From: Flavobacterium sp. CF108
GTDB lineage: Bacteria > Bacteroidota > Bacteroidia > Flavobacteriales > Flavobacteriaceae
Assembly: GCF_900129795.1 (NCBI RefSeq)
Contig: NZ_FQWW01000006.1
Location: 1 to 64,000 of the forward strand
DNA: 64,000 bases
Direction: 5' to 3'
Under the pieces are notes generated by a model. It was not told the DNA's origin. It saw nothing but the letters and a program-made list of their open reading frames with translations, and ran no database searches. Below are positions 44,430-53,140 of this stretch, in pieces; positions within the stretch are counted from its first letter, which is position 1, and every line of letters begins with the position of its first letter. The translations under genes and the position numbers were made by a program.

Positions 44430-45602
44430 ATGAAAAAAGTAAAATTGTGTCTGACATTTATGTTGGCAGGATTAGTATTGCTAAGCTGCAACAACAAAAA
44501 GAATACTACCGAAGAAAATAAAAACGAAACTGCTGCAGTTGAAAAAAGAGAAATCTGGACAAAAGATCAGGCCAATAAATGGTATGCAGAACAGCCTTGG
44601 TTAGTAGGTTCAAATTATTATCCTAGCACAGCTATAAACCAATTAGAGATGTGGCAGGAAGATACTTTTGATCCAAAAAGAATAGATCAGGAACTAGGCT
44701 GGGCAGAAAATTTAGGCATGAATGTAATGCGTGTTTACCTGCATGATTTATTGCACCAGCAAGATGCAGAAGGATTTTACAAACGCATGGATCAATTTTT
44801 AGAAATAGCAGATAAACATCACATTAAAATACTTTTTGTTTTATTTGATTCCTGCTGGGATCCGTTTCCTGCTTTAGGAAAACAACGTGCGCCAAAACCG
44901 CACACGCACAACTCAGGCTGGGTGCAGAGTCCGGGGCAAAAAGTGCTTCAGGATAAAACACAATATCCTCGTTTAGAGAAATATGTAAAAGAAACCGTTG
45001 CTCATTTTAAAGACGACAAACGTATTTTAGGCTGGGATGTTTGGAACGAACCAGATAACATGACAGGTCCATCTTATGAAAAAATTGAAATCAAAAACAA
45101 AGTCGATTTGATCCTTCCGCTTTTAAAAAATGTTTTCGTTTGGGCAAGAGAAAGCAATCCGTCACAGCCGTTAACTTCTGGAGTTTGGGTTGGAGACTGG
45201 AGCGACGAAGCCAAAATGAAACCAATGCACAAAATGCAGATCGAACAATCAGATATTGTTTCTTTTCATAATTACAACACACCTCAGGATTTCGAAAAAG
45301 TAATTAAACAGTTACAGCGTTACGGAAAACCTTTATTGTGTACCGAATACATGGCAAGACCAAACGGAAGCACATTTGAAGGCTTTTTACCAATCGCAAG
45401 AAAATACAATGTTGGAATGATCAACTGGGGATTTGTTGACGGAAAAACACAAACGAAATACGCTTGGGACAGCTGGACGAAAACATACAACGCAGAACCA
45501 AAAGTATGGTTTCACGAAGTATTACATACAGACGGAACACCATACATAAAAGCCGAAACAGATTTAATCAAAAAACTAACATCTGAGGCTAATAAGAAGT
45601 AG
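44430..45602 (+). CDS. GH5-like (clan GH-A) glycoside hydrolase, lipoprotein
   Basis: A 390-residue lipoprotein (signal MKKVKLCLTFMLAGLVLLSC, Cys20). It is a TIM-barrel enzyme: LVGSNYYPSTAINQLEMWQ near residue 52, LGWAENLGMNVMRVYLHDLL near 91, acid/base Glu207 in GWDVWNEPDN and the nucleophile Glu306 in LLCTEYMARP, with NWGFVDGKTQTKYAWDSW close to the end. This is the cellulase-family (GH5-like) pattern seen in proteins often labelled 1,4-beta-xylanase, but the subfamily and substrate cannot be fixed by eye. As the first enzyme after SusCD, it may act at the cell surface on the main chain or on a side-chain glycoside. Confidence 0.8.
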   Translation: MKKVKLCLTFMLAGLVLLSCNNKKNTTEENKNETAAVEKREIWTKDQANKWYAEQPWLVGSNYYPSTAINQLEMWQEDTFDPKRIDQELGWAENLGMNVMRVYLHDLLHQQDAEGFYKRMDQFLEIADKHHIKILFVLFDSCWDPFPALGKQRAPKPHTHNSGWVQSPGQKVLQDKTQYPRLEKYVKETVAHFKDDKRILGWDVWNEPDNMTGPSYEKIEIKNKVDLILPLLKNVFVWARESNPSQPLTSGVWVGDWSDEAKMKPMHKMQIEQSDIVSFHNYNTPQDFEKVIKQLQRYGKPLLCTEYMARPNGSTFEGFLPIARKYNVGMINWGFVDGKTQTKYAWDSWTKTYNAEPKVWFHEVLHTDGTPYIKAETDLIKKLTSEANKK

Positions 45603-45610
45603 AATTATTG

Positions 45611-45746
45611 GCCACAGATTTCACAGATTAAACGGATTTTCACTGGTCAATTTTATTAAAATTAATTTAGAAAATTAAAATCAGTGAAAATCCGATTAAT
45701 CCGAGGGCAATAAAAATAAATCATTTTAATCCTTTTAATCTGTGGC
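45611..45746. repeat. nested inverted repeats (CCACAGATT / CGGATTTTCACTG)
   Basis: The outer arms GCCACAGATT (45611-45620) and AATCTGTGGC (45737-45746) and the inner arms CGGATTTTCACTG (45633-45645) and CAGTGAAAATCCG (45682-45694) are perfectly complementary. The family is the same as in the cluster at 32115-32340. Confidence 0.82.
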
Positions 45747-45808
45747 AAAAAAATAATTAGTGAAAATTAGTGGAATTCGTGGCAAAAAACATTTTAATTT
45801 TTAGCAAC

Positions 45809-46849
45809 ATGAAAAAAAATACAATAAAACAGCTCCTTTTTCTAATGGTAATTTTGGTTGGATTTTCTGCGAAAGCACAACAGCCAGACCCGCCGGGGCA
45901 AGTAAAAGGAAATGAAAAACCCAAAAACGAAGCCTATCTTTTTGCGCACATGACGCACAACGATTACGGCAGATTATACTATTCAGTAAGTTTAGACGGT
46001 TTGCATTGGGAAAACCTCAACAATGGAAAACGAGTTTTTGAAGAATACAAAGGACATCCCGATATCTGCAAAGGCCCGGACGGAAAATATTACATCGCAG
46101 GAAATACAGGCGACGATGCAAAAAGTATCAACATCTGGGTTTCGGATGATTTAATTACATGGAAAAAACATTCAGACTATATGCCTGATTTAAAAAACAC
46201 GCCTGATTATTCAAACGCTTTACAGCGAATTGGCGCCCCAAAATTATACTACGACAAAGATTCTGAAAAGTTCATTATGACATGGCACACGCCGCATCTT
46301 GAAGGAACAAAAGAAGACGGCGAACGTTATTGGGCAAGTCAGCGAACGTTGTATGTTTTATCTAAAGATTTAAAAACTTTTGAAGGAACACCACAACGTT
46401 TATTCGATTGGGATATGGGAACCATTGATGTTTTCATCCGTAAAGTCGGCGATTCTTATTACGCCGTAATTAAAGACGAAACCTATCCAACATTATATTG
46501 GACAACAGGAAAAACCATCCGAATTGCCAAATCAAAATCCCTTTTAGGACCTTATTCTTTGCCCCAGCAATCTATCAGCCCAAACTTTAGAGAAGCACCA
46601 ATGCTGATCCCTTCTCCAGATGATAAAATATGGTACATGTATTACGAGCAATACCCGGGCGTTTCATACGGATTATCAATTGCAGATAATTTAAACGGGC
46701 CTTGGTTTCAGGCATCAGGTTACACTTTTTTCTCCGATTGGGATAAATACAGTTTCCCTGAAAAAGTACGCCACGGCTGCATGGTTACAATCTCTAAAAA
46801 TGAATACGACAGTTTAGTGAAGAAATTTGGAATCACTAAAAATAAATGA
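45809..46849 (+). CDS. GH43-like beta-propeller glycosidase, exported
   Basis: A 346-residue secreted protein. The ATG at 45809 opens the signal peptide (MKKNTIKQLLFLMVILVGFSAKAQ); the earlier in-frame start at 45770 lies in repeat sequence. The mature part is a five-bladed beta-propeller: AYLFAHMTHNDYGRLYYSVSLDGLHW near residue 42, GHPDICKGPDGKYYIAGN, IGAPKLYYDKDSEKFIMTWHTPH, MGTIDVFIRKVGDSYYAVIKDE near 210 and EAPMLIPSPDDKIWYMYYEQY. These match GH43/clan GH-F-type enzymes such as alpha-L-arabinofuranosidases and exo-galactanases. The assignment to a subfamily is uncertain. It lies in the enzyme run of the second SusCD locus. Confidence 0.78.
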   Translation: MKKNTIKQLLFLMVILVGFSAKAQQPDPPGQVKGNEKPKNEAYLFAHMTHNDYGRLYYSVSLDGLHWENLNNGKRVFEEYKGHPDICKGPDGKYYIAGNTGDDAKSINIWVSDDLITWKKHSDYMPDLKNTPDYSNALQRIGAPKLYYDKDSEKFIMTWHTPHLEGTKEDGERYWASQRTLYVLSKDLKTFEGTPQRLFDWDMGTIDVFIRKVGDSYYAVIKDETYPTLYWTTGKTIRIAKSKSLLGPYSLPQQSISPNFREAPMLIPSPDDKIWYMYYEQYPGVSYGLSIADNLNGPWFQASGYTFFSDWDKYSFPEKVRHGCMVTISKNEYDSLVKKFGITKNK

Positions 46850-46860
46850 TGAGTTATAAG

Positions 46861-46979
46861 TTATGAATTATGAGTTTGGAATTAGGCATTTGTTAGTGTT
46901 TTTTGAGTTAATACGAAACAGAGATTATTTTATCGGAAATAAATTATTAATCACACTTAAACCAACTCATAATTCATAA
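46861..46979. repeat. 16-bp inverted repeat
   Basis: TTATGAATTATGAGTT (46861-46876) is perfectly inverted at 46964-46979. AT-rich sequence lies between the arms. Confidence 0.75.
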
Positions 46980-47024
46980 TTAATAATTCACAATTAAAAA
47001 TTTGGTTAGTAAAGTTAGTGTTTG

Positions 47025-47060
47025 AAATTACCAGACTATGTGGATATGGTCTGGTAATTT
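47025..47060 (+). terminator. hairpin upstream of the GH2 gene
   Basis: AAATTACCAGAC (47025-47036) pairs perfectly with GTCTGGTAATTT (47049-47060). No clear T-run follows. It is either a weak terminator or a leader hairpin ahead of the gene at 47118. Confidence 0.55.
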
Positions 47061-47117
47061 ATTTAGTAAAGAAGAAACAGCAGTAATCGAGGAAATTATT
47101 GCGTAAAACGATATAAA

Positions 47118-48929
47118 ATGAATAAGAAAACTACAGTTCTGGTGGCGCTTTTTTTAAGCTGTCTGGTTCATGCACAATGGAAACCGCAAGGCGATAAAAT
47201 CAAAACAAAATGGGCAGCGCAGGTTGATCCGAACAAAACTTTACCAGAATATCCCCGTCCGATTATGGAGCGCGGCCAATGGAAAAATCTGAATGGATTA
47301 TGGAATTATGCTATTCAGGAATTTGGCAAAACAGCACCTTCAAAATATGATGGGCAAATTTTGGTTCCGTTTGCAGCTGAATCGAGCTTATCTGGCGTGA
47401 TGAAAGAAGTTGGAGCAAAAAATGAACTTTGGTACGAAACCAATTTTTCAATTGAATCAAACTGGAACGGAAAAAATATTCTGCTGCATTTTGGCGCTGT
47501 AGACTGGAAAACAGAAGTTTTTATTAACAATATAAAAGTTGGTTCACATACTGGCGGATATACGCCATTTTCATTTGATATCACGCCATTTATCCAAAAA
47601 GGGAAAAATCAAAAACTAGTTGTAAAAGTTTGGGATCCATCAAACGACGGCCCACAGCCAAGAGGAAAACAAGTTAAAAATCCCGAAGGAATTTGGTATA
47701 CGCCCGTTACCGGAATCTGGCAGACGGTTTGGATTGAACCTGTAAATGCTAAAAACATTTCAGAATTAAAAACAACACCAAATATTGATCAAAATACAAT
47801 CAGTATTAAGGCCGATGTAAACGGAGCAGAAAAAGGTGATTTAATAGAAGTTTCTGTTTTTGAAGGCGGAAAAGAAATTGCTAAAGAAAAAGCCGTGATT
47901 GGCGAAAGCAATGATATTGTTTTAAATTCTCCAAAATTATGGTCGCCGGAAAATCCGTTTTTGTATCAGACAAAAATCCGCTTAATCCGCAAAAATAAAG
48001 TTGTTGATGAAGTGAAAAGTTATTTTGCGATGCGAAAAATTTCATCAAAACGAGATGAAAACGGAATCATGAGAATGCAGTTAAACAACAAAGATTATTT
48101 CCAATACGGTCCATTAGACCAAGGCTGGTGGCCAGATGGATTATATACCGCACCAACAGACGAAGCTTTAAAATACGATATTATTAAAACAAAAGAACTA
48201 GGTTTTAATATGATTCGTAAACATGTAAAAGTAGAGCCGGAACGCTGGTACACACATTGCGATCAATTGGGAATTTTAGTTTGGCAGGATATGCCTAGCG
48301 GAGACGATCAGCCGATTTGGCAAAACACAAAATACTTTACCGGAACAGAATTACAGCGTTCGCCAAAATCAGAAGAAATCTACAGAAAAGAATGGAGAGA
48401 AATAATGGATCATTTGTATTCGTATCCAAGTATTGTCGTTTGGGTTCCATTTAACGAAGCCTGGGGACAATTCAAAACGGTTGAAATTACAGAGTGGACA
48501 AAAAATCACGATCCAAGCCGATTAACAAATTCGTCAAGCGGAGGAAATCATTTTCAAACAGGAGATATTTTAGATTTACATAATTATCCGGGACCGGAAA
48601 TGTATTTATATGATGCCAGAAGAGTTACCGTTTTAGGAGAATATGGCGGAATTGGACTTCCGCTTGAAGGACATTTATGGAGAGCAAATGACAATTGGGG
48701 TTACGTTAAATTTAAAAATGAAGCTGAGGTAACTGCAGAATATATCAAATACGCTCAAATTTTAAAGAACTATGTAAAAACAGGATTTTCGGCAGCAGTT
48801 TACACGCAGACAACCGATGTTGAAGGCGAAGTAAATGGTTTCATGACCTACGACAGAAAAGTAGATAAAATGGATTTCAAAGCCGTAAATAAGATCAATA
48901 CAGAAGTTATAAATACTTTGAATCATTAA
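47118..48929 (+). CDS. GH2 beta-glycosidase (beta-galactosidase/glucuronidase type), exported
   Basis: A 603-residue secreted GH2 protein (signal MNKKTTVLVALFLSCLVHAQ). The N-terminal sugar-binding jelly-roll (PRPIMERGQWKNLNGLWNYAIQ ... NILLHFGAVDWKTEVFINN, ~45-210) leads to an Ig-like domain (~215-310). The TIM barrel has acid/base Glu447 in WVPFNEAWGQF and the nucleophile Glu508 in VLGEYGGIGLP. It lacks the long C-terminal domain of LacZ, so it is of the compact type. GH2 members act on beta-galactosides, beta-glucuronides, beta-mannosides and some arabinosides; the specificity is open. With GH43 neighbours it probably trims side chains of an arabinose- or galactose-bearing hemicellulose. 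Confidence 0.9.
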   Translation: MNKKTTVLVALFLSCLVHAQWKPQGDKIKTKWAAQVDPNKTLPEYPRPIMERGQWKNLNGLWNYAIQEFGKTAPSKYDGQILVPFAAESSLSGVMKEVGAKNELWYETNFSIESNWNGKNILLHFGAVDWKTEVFINNIKVGSHTGGYTPFSFDITPFIQKGKNQKLVVKVWDPSNDGPQPRGKQVKNPEGIWYTPVTGIWQTVWIEPVNAKNISELKTTPNIDQNTISIKADVNGAEKGDLIEVSVFEGGKEIAKEKAVIGESNDIVLNSPKLWSPENPFLYQTKIRLIRKNKVVDEVKSYFAMRKISSKRDENGIMRMQLNNKDYFQYGPLDQGWWPDGLYTAPTDEALKYDIIKTKELGFNMIRKHVKVEPERWYTHCDQLGILVWQDMPSGDDQPIWQNTKYFTGTELQRSPKSEEIYRKEWREIMDHLYSYPSIVVWVPFNEAWGQFKTVEITEWTKNHDPSRLTNSSSGGNHFQTGDILDLHNYPGPEMYLYDARRVTVLGEYGGIGLPLEGHLWRANDNWGYVKFKNEAEVTAEYIKYAQILKNYVKTGFSAAVYTQTTDVEGEVNGFMTYDRKVDKMDFKAVNKINTEVINTLNH

Positions 48930-48939
48930 ATAGGCATTT

Positions 48940-49085
48940 TTTTAAACACATAGAAACATAGGTTTTTAGTTCCTCAAAATGACAAACAGCTTTGTGAACT
49001 TCGGCTTCTTTTGAAGTGACAAGGCTGAGAAAAAACCTTTGCGAACTTTGCGAAAACCTTTGCGTCTTTGCGTTAAAAAAACACA
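48940..49085. repeat. TTTGCG-rich intergenic repeat remnant
   Basis: The words CTTTGCGAACTTTGCGAAAAC and CTTTGCGTCTTTGCG cluster at 49035-49075, related to the TTTGCG inverted repeats at 51403-51554 and 59295-59442 but without a clean opposite arm. No gene is seen. Confidence 0.5.
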
Positions 49086-49106
49086 CCCAATAATAAAAAA
49101 ACTAAA

Positions 49107-50129
49107 ATGAAAAAATACCTAATTCTTTTTCTGTTGACAACAATGAGTGTTGCTCAGCAAAAAACATTCACAAACCCCATTCTGCCAGCGGGTGCAGACC
49201 CTTATAGCACCTATTACAAAGGATATTATTACTATACCAATACACTTGGGAATCGTTTGGTTTTGTGGAAAACAAAAGATTTATCCGATATCAAAAATGT
49301 AGAAAGCAAAGTGATTTGGACACCGCCTAAAAACACAAATTATTCAGCAGAAATCTGGGCACCGGAGTTTCATATTATAAACGGAAAATGGTATTGTTAT
49401 TTTGCCGCAGATAATGGTGATAACAACAACCACAGAATGTATGTTTTAGAAAATAAATCATCAGATCCGTTTAAAGGTAATTTTGAATTTAAAGGAAAAA
49501 TTGCTGCCAAGACAGATAAATGGGCAATTGACGGAAACGTTTTTGAACATAAAAAACAGCTTTATATGATTTGGGCTGGCTGGGAAGACGACACAAACGG
49601 ACAGCAGAATATCTACATCGCTAAAATGAAAAGTCCGCTTGAAATTGACGGCGACCGCGTGATGATTTCTTCGCCAACAAACGATTGGGAAACACACGGA
49701 GCATTGCATGATGATGTAAATCCAGCGCAGGTAAACGTAAACGAAGGGCCGCAGTTTTTAGAAAGAAATGGTAAAATTTTCATAGTGTTTTCGGCAAGCG
49801 GATGCTGGACAGATTTCTATTCTTTGGGATTATTAACCTTTAACGGAAGTGATAATTTATTAGAGGCATCGGCATGGAAAAAATCCCCAGAACCTATCTT
49901 CAAACAATCCGATAAAAATAAAGTTTATGCACCGGGGCATAATTCATTCTTTAAATCTCCTGACGGAAAAGAAGACTGGATTTTATACCATGCCAATTCA
50001 AATCCGGGAGAAGGCTGCGGCAACAAAAGATCACCAAGAATGCAGAAAATAGATTGGGATGCAAACGGATTTCCGGTTTTAAGTGAACCGGTAAGTGAAG
50101 AAACGAAATTGGCAATTCCTTCAAAATAG
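49107..50129 (+). CDS. GH43 family glycosidase, probable alpha-L-arabinofuranosidase, exported
   Basis: A 340-residue secreted GH43 enzyme with a short signal (MKKYLILFLLTTMSVAQ). The general-base Asp is in NPILPAGADPYSTYYKGYYYY near residue 31. IWAPEFHIINGKWYCYFAA follows near 89. The second Asp is in DKWAIDGNVFEHKKQLYMIWAG near 140, and the acid Glu is in VNEGPQFLERNGKIFIVFSASG near 214. The C-terminal GHNSFFKSPDGKEDWILYHA holds the usual His. This layout is typical of arabinofuranosidase-type GH43 members that act on arabinoxylan or arabinan side chains. It lies between the GH2 and the aldose epimerase, and the gaps hold palindromes rather than terminators with T-runs, so cotranscription is likely. 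Confidence 0.87.
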   Translation: MKKYLILFLLTTMSVAQQKTFTNPILPAGADPYSTYYKGYYYYTNTLGNRLVLWKTKDLSDIKNVESKVIWTPPKNTNYSAEIWAPEFHIINGKWYCYFAADNGDNNNHRMYVLENKSSDPFKGNFEFKGKIAAKTDKWAIDGNVFEHKKQLYMIWAGWEDDTNGQQNIYIAKMKSPLEIDGDRVMISSPTNDWETHGALHDDVNPAQVNVNEGPQFLERNGKIFIVFSASGCWTDFYSLGLLTFNGSDNLLEASAWKKSPEPIFKQSDKNKVYAPGHNSFFKSPDGKEDWILYHANSNPGEGCGNKRSPRMQKIDWDANGFPVLSEPVSEETKLAIPSK

Positions 50130-50216
50130 AACTTAGAAGTATTAATCAGAGGATGAGATTAGCTTACGCTCAGTTCGCTGGCGCTCGTGTGCTTCGTTCC
50201 TCGCAATGACATAAAA

Positions 50217-51392
50217 ATGAAAAATATTCAAATCGCTGCGGTTGTTTTACTGGCACTTTTTCAATTTAATTGCAAAGACAATAAAAAAGAAAATAAAACT
50301 TCAACTGAAACTACCGAAATAAAAACAGATTCAGTTAAAACCGTTTTAGAAACTAAAAATTTTGATACAATAATCGAAGGTAAAAAAGTCAATTTATACT
50401 GGATAGAAAACAAAGGAATCAAAGCCGCTTTTACCAATTACGGCGGAAGATTAATTGGACTTTGGGTTAATGATAAAAATGGAAAACCAACTGATGTTGT
50501 TGTTGGAATGAATAGCGCAAAAGGCTTTAAAACTTCTACAGAACCATATTTTGGAGCAACAATTGGAAGAGTTGGAAACAGAATTGGAAAAGGAAAATTT
50601 ACTTTAAAAGGAAAAGAATATCAAGTTCCGCTTAACAATGGCAAAAATGCTTTACACGGCGGTATAAAAGGTTTTCAGGATGTAGTTTGGAATGCCGAAA
50701 AAGCAAACGAAAGCATTTTGGTTTTTACGTATGTTTCGCCAGATGGAGAACAAGGTTTTCCAGGGAATTTAACCGTAAAAGTAACATATACGATTACTGA
50801 TGATAATTCAGTAAAAATGGAATACGAAGCGACAACAGATAAAACGACAATTGTCAATTTAACCAATCATGCCTTTTTTAATTTAAACGGAGAAGGAAGC
50901 GGCACAATCTTAAATCACGAATTACAAATTTATGCAAATGAATTCACGCCGGTTGATGAAGGTTTGATTCCGAGCGGCGAATTAAAATCCGTAAAAAATA
51001 CTGTTTTTGATTTTACTTCAAAACACACCATTGGTGAAAGAATCGAAGCGAAAGATGAGCAGTTAAAATTCGGAAAAGGCTACGATCACAATTACGTTTT
51101 AAATGGAACAAAGAAAAACGGACTGAATCATGCCGCAACAATTTCCGGAGATAAATCTGGAATTACAATGGATATTTTTACAGAAGAACCGGGATTACAG
51201 TTTTACAGCGGTAATTTCATGCAGTCGAAAAACACTTTTAAATCTGGTTCAAAAGATGATTTCAGAACGGCTTTTGCTTTAGAAACACAGCACTTTCCAG
51301 ACGCGCCAAACCAGCCAAAATTTGCTCCAATTGTTTTGAAACCGGGAGAAAAATATCATACGGTTTCTTATTATCAGTTTTCTGTGAAATAA
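50217..51392 (+). CDS. galM: aldose 1-epimerase (mutarotase), lipoprotein
   Basis: A 391-residue exported mutarotase. The ATG at 50217 opens the lipoprotein signal MKNIQIAAVVLLALFQFNC (Cys19), followed by a low-complexity Lys/Glu/Thr linker (~20-50). The GalM fold shows FTNYGGRLIGLWVNDKNG near residue 75, GATIGRVGNRIGKGKF near 122, NALHGGIKGFQDVVW with the substrate His near 155, LTNHAFFNLNGEGSG with the catalytic His near 225 and TEEPGLQFYSGNF with the catalytic Glu near 325. It interconverts anomers of galactose, glucose, xylose or arabinose. The lipid anchor places it in the periplasm or at the surface, where it can speed up conversion of anomers freed by retaining and inverting enzymes. 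Confidence 0.92.
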   Translation: MKNIQIAAVVLLALFQFNCKDNKKENKTSTETTEIKTDSVKTVLETKNFDTIIEGKKVNLYWIENKGIKAAFTNYGGRLIGLWVNDKNGKPTDVVVGMNSAKGFKTSTEPYFGATIGRVGNRIGKGKFTLKGKEYQVPLNNGKNALHGGIKGFQDVVWNAEKANESILVFTYVSPDGEQGFPGNLTVKVTYTITDDNSVKMEYEATTDKTTIVNLTNHAFFNLNGEGSGTILNHELQIYANEFTPVDEGLIPSGELKSVKNTVFDFTSKHTIGERIEAKDEQLKFGKGYDHNYVLNGTKKNGLNHAATISGDKSGITMDIFTEEPGLQFYSGNFMQSKNTFKSGSKDDFRTAFALETQHFPDAPNQPKFAPIVLKPGEKYHTVSYYQFSVK

Positions 51393-51402
51393 CAAAATAG
51401 TT

Positions 51403-51554
51403 TAACCGCAAAGAGCGCAAAGAATTACGCAAAGGACGCCAAGTTTTTTTTATCACTTTTTGTCATCCTGAGCGAAGTCGAAGGAACGCAAAGTTATTCC
51501 TCATTTTTTTTACTCTTGCGTGCTTTGCGTAATTCTTTGCGCTCTTTGCGGTTA
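51403..51554. repeat. 32-bp perfect inverted repeat, TTTGCG family
   Basis: The arm at 51403-51434 (TAACCGCAAAGAGCGCAAAG...) is perfectly inverted at 51523-51554. The spacer carries CATCCTGAGCGAAGTCGAAGG, itself a common intergenic word. The two arms can form one long hairpin between the epimerase and the next GH43 gene. Confidence 0.9.
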
Positions 51555-51581
51555 AAATACACCAACTAAAACCAATAAAAA

Positions 51582-52565
51582 ATGAAAAAAATCCTATCCC
51601 TAATAACATCACTTTGTGTTTTCGCCGCCTGTTCGCAGGAAAAAGACACCAACCAATCAAAACCAACAGAAGTAAAAGCACCAGCAATTTTACTGGCCGA
51701 TCCAACTATTTTCTACAACAATGGAACCTATTATTTATACGGAACCACAAGCGGAGATATTCCAAATGGAGAGGGATTTCAGGTTTATACCTCATCCGAT
51801 TTAAAAGACTGGAAAGGTCCAGTTGGAGCGCAAAATGGTCTTGCTTTAAAAAAAGGAGACGCTTTTGGTGACAAAGGATTTTGGGCACCGCAGATTCTTT
51901 CGTATCAAAATAAATTTTATATGATTTATACTGCGAATGAAAATATTGCAGTTGCAACAAGTAACAGTCCGCTTGGGCCATTTAAAAGCGATTCAAAAGA
52001 ACCGATTATTAAAACCGGAAATCAAATCGATCCGTTTATTTTTATTGATGAAGATGGAAAAAAATACCTGTATCATGTTCGTTTGACAAACGGAAACAGA
52101 ATTTTTGCGGCAGAAATCAACGACGATTTTAAAAGTATAAAACCAGAAACTTTAACGGAATGTATTTCGGGAACTATGCTTTGGGAAAACACTCAAAATG
52201 TAAGCTGGCCCGTTACAGAAGGCCCGACAGTTTTAAAACACAACGGTTTGTATTACATGATTTATTCGGCAAATGATTTCAGAAATATTGATTATGCTGT
52301 AGGTTACGCTACAAGTAAAAGTCCGCTTGGACCTTGGGAAAAAGCTGCTGACAGCCCAATCATCAGCAGAAAAAATACCAAACAAAACGGAATTGGACAT
52401 GGCGATGTATTTTGGGATAAAAATAATAAAATACATTATGTCTTACACACTCATTATAGTGAAAGTGCCGTTTCGCCAAGAAAAGCCGGAATTATTTCAA
52501 TTGAATTTAAAGATGGAAAAATAGTAACTGATCCTGCAAGTTTTCAGTTTCTAAAAGTTAATTAG
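51582..52565 (+). CDS. GH43 family glycosidase, lipoprotein
   Basis: A 327-residue lipoprotein (MKKILSLITSLCVFAAC, Cys17; short Thr/Lys/Pro linker after it). The GH43 propeller shows the general base in ILLADPTIFYNNGTYYLYGTT near residue 40, FWAPQILSYQNKFYMIYTAN near 103, the second Asp in GNQIDPFIFIDEDGKKYLYHVR near 150 and the acid Glu in WPVTEGPTVLKHNGLYYMIYSAN near 212, then GIGHGDVFWD near 271 with the conserved His. It is shorter than GH43 proteins with an extra C-terminal domain. Arabinofuranosidase or xylosidase activity is likely; the choice is open. It is the last enzyme gene of the second locus. Confidence 0.87.
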   Translation: MKKILSLITSLCVFAACSQEKDTNQSKPTEVKAPAILLADPTIFYNNGTYYLYGTTSGDIPNGEGFQVYTSSDLKDWKGPVGAQNGLALKKGDAFGDKGFWAPQILSYQNKFYMIYTANENIAVATSNSPLGPFKSDSKEPIIKTGNQIDPFIFIDEDGKKYLYHVRLTNGNRIFAAEINDDFKSIKPETLTECISGTMLWENTQNVSWPVTEGPTVLKHNGLYYMIYSANDFRNIDYAVGYATSKSPLGPWEKAADSPIISRKNTKQNGIGHGDVFWDKNNKIHYVLHTHYSESAVSPRKAGIISIEFKDGKIVTDPASFQFLKVN

Positions 52566-52579
52566 TAACATCCAGTTAT

Positions 52580-52756
52580 CATTCCGTAGGAATGTTTCGT
52601 CGGTAGAAAAAAAATAAAGTTCAGTAACATTTACGTTCCGTAGGAACGTTTGGTATGTTAGATTATAAAAAATGATGTCAAAATCAAACGTTCCTACGGA
52701 ACGTAAACAATGATAACAATATAATTTTTTACCAATGAGATGTTCCTACGGAACAA
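52580..52756. repeat. ACGTTCCGTAGGAACGT palindrome cluster
   Basis: Four short palindromes of one family: CATTCCGTAGGAATG (52580-52594), ACGTTCCGTAGGAACGT (52633-52649), its inverted copy (52688-52704) and TGTTCCTACGGAACA (52741-52755). The second and third form an inverted pair around 38 bases. Confidence 0.88.
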
Positions 52757-52771
52757 AGAAATATATAAAAT

Positions 52772-52807
52772 AAAGGGCTGCCTCGATTTTTGAGACAACC
52801 CTTTTTG
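52772..52807 (+). terminator. hairpin terminator at the end of the second locus
   Basis: AAAGGGCTGCCTC pairs, with two mismatches, with GAGACAACCCTTT around GATTTTT and is followed by T-rich sequence. Confidence 0.7.
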
Positions 52808-52810
52808 CTT

Positions 52811-52916
52811 TCCTGCAAGGTTTTCAAAACCTTGTAGGTATTGTATATTCCAAGATAAAATCAATAATTATTTGGCGTAAAATTTAAACCTACAAGGTTT
52901 TGGAAACCTTGCAGGA
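52811..52916. repeat. 29-bp inverted repeat, second copy of the 13485 element
   Basis: The arm at 52811-52839 is inverted at 52888-52916 with one mismatch. The arms equal those at 13485-13574, while the spacer differs. Confidence 0.88.
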
Positions 52917-53140
52917 GTTGAAACCTATTTTAGGAATCTTTTTTATTTGAAAATATAAAAAATGAAAACAAGTTTGAAATCAAAGCTGCAACCATCCAGG
53001 AACGCATCCAAAAAAATAAAAAAATAGATTTATTAGAGCAGTTAATACTGGCGAGAGTTAAAGTTATAAAAAACGTTGTTGTCAGATTTTGAAGAACTGG
53101 AATTAATAATTTCCTATTATAAAACCGGACAATTCTCATT
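52917..53140. other. intergenic stretch with a possible gene remnant
   Basis: No intact gene. One plus-strand frame (about 52936-53091) reads ~50 residues of charged, helical-looking protein (ENKFEIKAATIQERIQKNKK) with no start codon, then a stop. It may be the decayed end of a lost gene. Otherwise nothing is seen. Confidence 0.3.

Noticed and set aside
48940..49106. Candidate small RNA between GH2 and GH43 genes
   Set aside because: The sequence is a degenerate TTTGCG repeat with no promoter or terminator pair.
52930..53139. 69-codon minus-strand frame after hmp
   Set aside because: Hydrophobic, low complexity, opposite to a more coding-like frame; no signal or motif, and it begins almost at the hmp stop.
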